A stretch of DNA of 33,672 nt from SZUA-35 sp037969565 (lineage in GTDB: Bacteria; Actinomycetota; Acidimicrobiia; Acidimicrobiales; SZUA-35): NCBI GenBank assembly GCA_037969565.1, contig JBBKXQ010000148.1, positions 1-33,672 on the forward strand. Reading direction: 5' to 3'. Position numbers and translations under genes: made by a program. Positions 31,457 through 33,672 of the stretch are shown in pieces. Every line of letters starts with the position of its first letter. Within the stretch, counting starts at the first letter, position 1. Below the pieces are notes generated by a model. It was given only the letters and a program-made list of their open reading frames with translations, was not told the DNA's origin and searched no databases.

Positions 31457-31924
31457 CTACTGGTGCAGTTCCAACTCCACCGTGGTGCCGCTGGCTCCCG
31501 AGACGAATTTGACCTCTCTGCTGGCCAGATGTTGCATCAGGGGAACGCCGAATCCTCCCTCGAGTTCCAAACGGTCTGGAGCCTCGATGTCGGGCGTTTC
31601 CGGGGCCTCCGACATACCGGGGCCCTCATCGATCACGGTGAGCCGCACCCAGTCGGTTCCGATTTCGCAGCGCGTTCGCACTCGACCCTGCGGTCCCTCA
31701 TCCGACTCGGCCTGCGCAAGATTGGCCTCCACCGCGTTGGTGATGGCTTCCGACGTGACCCATCGAAGGTCGTCGAGTCGGTCGCCGGTGAGCGCCTCGA
31801 CGGCCGAGGCAGCCGAAACCACGATCATACGAACCACCGTGACGAGGTCGGTACGCGACGGAATGTCGATCTCTATGACGCCAAGCGCGTCGGTCTCGCG
31901 ACGGTTTGTCACAGCTGCCCGCAC
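31457..31924 (-). CDS. RsbW-like anti-sigma/GHKL ATPase domain protein
   Basis: This protein of up to 155 aa is a stand-alone HATPase_c domain of the RsbW/SpoIIAB group, which phosphorylates anti-anti-sigma factors. It has the N box SEAITNAVEAN (58-68), the G1 box DEGPGM (99-104), and a GGFGVPLMQHLAS glycine-rich lid (123-135). There is no sensor or membrane part. No sigma-B-like factor or STAS antagonist is in the window, so its partner is elsewhere. The start is uncertain: GTG at 31924 or GTG at 31912. The second overlaps (GTGA) the stop of an 8-codon frame that begins with an ATG at 31935. Confidence 0.85.
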   Translation of the reverse strand: MRAAVTNRRETDALGVIEIDIPSRTDLVTVVRMIVVSAASAVEALTGDRLDDLRWVTSEAITNAVEANLAQAESDEGPQGRVRTRCEIGTDWVRLTVIDEGPGMSEAPETPDIEAPDRLELEGGFGVPLMQHLASREVKFVSGASGTTVELELHQ

Positions 31925-31943
31925 CGAACGTTCATCAGGGGTG

Positions 31944-31949
31944 ACACTA
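31944..31949 (-). promoter_or_regulatory. -10 box (TAGTGT) upstream of the RsbW-like gene
   Basis: TAGTGT lies 8 bases before an ATG at 31935 that opens an 8-codon frame (MNVRCGQL). That frame ends in a GTGA overlap with a possible start of the RsbW-like gene at 31912. Confidence 0.35.
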
Positions 31950-32066
31950 GTACCGGCTCGAGCGTCGAGAGGGGACGCGGCCGGTCACCCGATTCGCCGT
32001 CCGGCGCCCAGCAATCGGCAGTAGGAGAACCCGCCACGGATTCCGAGCACGTCGATCAACCTCACC

Positions 32067-32072
32067 TACGAT
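32067..32072 (+). promoter_or_regulatory. -10 box (TACGAT) of the small membrane protein gene at 32080
   Basis: TACGAT ends 7 bases before the GTG at 32080, favouring this start over the ATG at 32071, which lies inside the box. Confidence 0.5.
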
Positions 32073-32079
32073 GCTGCCC

Positions 32080-32466
32080 GTGGACGCCGTCTGGGAACGC
32101 TGGGATCTTGTCTGTGCCGATCCGGAGGGATGCGACACGCTGGTTCGGGTGTTGCGAGTCATCGCTTGGTCCTACGTCGGCATCATGCTGCTCATCTTTT
32201 TCGTTGCGATACGAGCCTGGACCCGAAATCTCCACCCTGCGGCCGGAATCGCCCTCGCCGCCGTCGGATCAATCCTGATCGTCCGGATCGGCCTGAGCTG
32301 GGTGACGGCTTCGGAAGGGATCCGCTCGCTTCTCGTCATCACCGGTCTCGGGCTTCTCGCAGCTTGGATCGGACGACCCGGGTTCGCCCAACGATCGAGC
32401 CCGGCGGTGGATCACCCCGATCGGGGTGTCAACGGGGAATCTTCACCGACTTCCGCCAACCACTGA
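32080..32466 (+). CDS. Hypothetical three-helix membrane protein
   Basis: I do not recognise this 128-aa protein. It has a short polar N-terminus with two cysteines (residues ~12 and 18), three hydrophobic helices (about 28-47, 54-75 and 83-98), and a polar Pro/Ser-rich tail. Support for its being real comes from the leaderless-type TACGAT box, the membrane-protein composition and its fit in the gap between two minus-strand genes. Its last 38 bases overlap the 3' end of the photolyase-family gene tail to tail, including a 16-bp palindrome. Confidence 0.6.
   Translation: MDAVWERWDLVCADPEGCDTLVRVLRVIAWSYVGIMLLIFFVAIRAWTRNLHPAAGIALAAVGSILIVRIGLSWVTASEGIRSLLVITGLGLLAAWIGRPGFAQRSSPAVDHPDRGVNGESSPTSANH
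32413..32428 (-). terminator. Perfect 16-bp palindrome after the photolyase-family stop codon
   Basis: CACCCCGATCGGGGTG lies immediately after the minus-strand stop of the photolyase-family gene. It can form a 6-bp GC-rich stem with a GATC loop. No T-run follows. It lies within the coding end of the plus-strand membrane protein gene. Confidence 0.4.
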
Positions 32467-33664
32467 AACTGGCGACACTTCCGCCTTGCGGTCGGGTCAA
32501 CCAGGGCCACGGATACAAGACAGACGGATTGATCTTCTCGGCCCGTGTCGCGAAGCCAGGAACCGGCGCGAACGTGACGGCCACAGATCGATGAGCCAAG
32601 ACGTCGACGGGTTTTCCGAGGTGCAACTCGAGGGCGCGGCCTTCGCCGATCTCGGCGAGTGTCTCGACCAGGAAAACCAAGCGCTTCGCGGAGAGCTGAA
32701 GCCGGGCTAGGAGGGGCTCATCGAAAACGAACACGACCGGAATATCGGGATGTGATGCCAGCGCCGGGTCGGAGGTTCCGAGCGACTCGGCCGTGAGCCA
32801 GACCGCCTCTGGCCCACCCGTTGCCACAGACTCACCCGTTGCCACAGGCTTTACCGGACCGGCATCCCTGGTCGGGTCCACCGCGTTCGATAGCTCGACC
32901 GGCTGCTCGGTCGGAGAGAAATTGGGATCGTCGGGCCAATCCTCGATGGGGCAGTCGTGCACCAAATCGCAGGACGCGCAAAGACTCTTGGCCCGCTTCT
33001 CCACCTGCCAACGACTGAAGCCATACGGCTTCTTCGAACCGACGCCGACGGTCCACTGCCAACCGAGTCGGTTTGCCGCTCGGGAGCCATCGAGCAGATG
33101 GCGGAAGAAGTGGTCTTCACCGTCTTGCCACTGCAAGCCCCGCCGCACCGCCCACTCACTGGCGAGCCACATGCGTGTCTGGTTGACGAGCCAACCATCC
33201 TCCTCGAGTTCGTCGAGTGTGAGTTCCATACAGGCCATCGACCGGTCCCAGGTCGAGCCTGCGGTGCCGGCCAGGCTCTGAAGCACGCCATGCTTCGTGC
33301 GAGCACCGAGCCGGGCGTACCAGTGACGCGAGAACTCCTGCCAGAGCAACTCGTCGCGAAACTTCGTGACGTCGCGAACGGGTCCGTCTGCCACTCGGTC
33401 CCACACCGTCCGAAGGGGCAGTAGACCGTGGCGGATGTAGGGCGACAGAGCCGAGGCCCCTCGAGTCGGTTGGGGATAAACCTCATTGCGTTTGACGGCA
33501 TAGCCCGAAACGTCGAACGCGTTGAGCGCGGCGTCGGCACGACGCTGCCCTCCCACGAATCGCAGGGAGGCGACCACGTCTCCTGAGACGACATGACGAA
33601 GGTGTCGGTCGACGAATGCAACCGCGTTGCGCTGACCGGGTTCGGGATTGGGAAGAAGGGTCAC
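32429..33664 (-). CDS. Photolyase/cryptochrome-family protein with reversed domain order
   Basis: The 411-aa frame starts with the FAD-binding domain of photolyases (about 38-240): RGASALSPYIRHGLLPLR, FRDELLWQEFSRHWY, NQTRMWLAS and AANRLGWQW. A Pro/Ser/Thr-rich linker (240-285) contains an 18-bp tandem duplication (VATGES/VATGG). The last part (about 285-411) resembles the alpha/beta antenna domain normally at the N-terminus: AVWLTAESLGTSDPAL, PVVFVFDEPLLARL, AKRLVFLVETLAEI, and finally SFSGWRKSV, like the segment that normally leads into the FAD domain. Four cysteines (145, 229, 232, 238) show a C-x83-C-x2-C-x5-C pattern that may bind Fe-S or zinc. Arg199 replaces the usual FAD-N5-proximal Asn. 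The frame stays open to the window edge, so the true start may lie further upstream. Confidence 0.75.
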   Translation of the reverse strand: MTLLPNPEPGQRNAVAFVDRHLRHVVSGDVVASLRFVGGQRRADAALNAFDVSGYAVKRNEVYPQPTRGASALSPYIRHGLLPLRTVWDRVADGPVRDVTKFRDELLWQEFSRHWYARLGARTKHGVLQSLAGTAGSTWDRSMACMELTLDELEEDGWLVNQTRMWLASEWAVRRGLQWQDGEDHFFRHLLDGSRAANRLGWQWTVGVGSKKPYGFSRWQVEKRAKSLCASCDLVHDCPIEDWPDDPNFSPTEQPVELSNAVDPTRDAGPVKPVATGESVATGGPEAVWLTAESLGTSDPALASHPDIPVVFVFDEPLLARLQLSAKRLVFLVETLAEIGEGRALELHLGKPVDVLAHRSVAVTFAPVPGFATRAEKINPSVLYPWPWLTRPQGGSVASFSGWRKSVKIPR

Positions 33665-33672
33665 GGATGGTG

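Overview
This window is high-GC actinobacterial chromosome. The features pointing there are a SigR/RsrA-type sigma/anti-sigma pair, DisA-RadA, ClpC, an actinobacterial TopA with a lysine-rich tail, and a Rv1284-like beta-carbonic anhydrase. Much of the gene order resembles Mycobacterium tuberculosis Rv3581c-Rv3626c in condensed form: ispF-ispD, radA/disA, a carbonic anhydrase gene, clpC, lysS, folK-folB-folP, and tilS next to a DUF2342 metallopeptidase. It differs in ways that suggest a deep non-mycobacterial branch; Acidimicrobiia (Ilumatobacter-like) is my inference. A Crp-type regulator sits upstream of ispD where mycobacteria have CarD, and folE, ftsH and hpt are absent. I see no insertion sequence, prophage, CRISPR array or clear gene transfer, and no gene-free stretch longer than 300 bases.

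Layout. At 60-5131 are ispF-ispD, a divergent Crp/Fnr regulator, the disA-radA pair and a beta-carbonic anhydrase. At 5169-9439 are a lipoprotein/membrane/HAD fusion and clpC. At 9717-15851 (plus strand) are a polyprenyl diphosphate synthase, a two-component pair, and a two-gene envelope operon: a degenerate EssC/FtsK-like membrane protein and a BON/OmpA-like protein. At 15903-25153 (minus strand) are lysS, a folate cluster that includes a phosphatase-like protein without its catalytic cysteine, tilS, a zinc metallopeptidase, a 42-residue membrane protein, rsrA-sigR and a large acyltransferase. At 25289-33664 are tRNA-Thr(CGT), holB-tmk, topA, nhaA, an RsbW-like kinase, a small membrane protein and a photolyase-family gene whose two domains appear in reversed order.

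How the parts connect. ClpC has a GGAAC-N18-GTT promoter matching the SigR consensus, so the SigR/RsrA thiol-stress switch at 22 kb probably controls the unfoldase at 9 kb. At least eleven first-of-operon genes have a TANNNT -10 box only 6-9 bases before the start codon, which points to widespread leaderless transcription and fixes several starts. A 51-bp palindromic element occurs twice, 14.5 kb apart, at gene borders.

The most unusual items are the permuted photolyase with a four-cysteine pattern, the EssC-like pseudo-ATPase coupled to an OmpA-like protein, the pseudophosphatase in the folate operon and the lipoprotein-HAD fusion. All calls are from reading the sequence; no database search was run.
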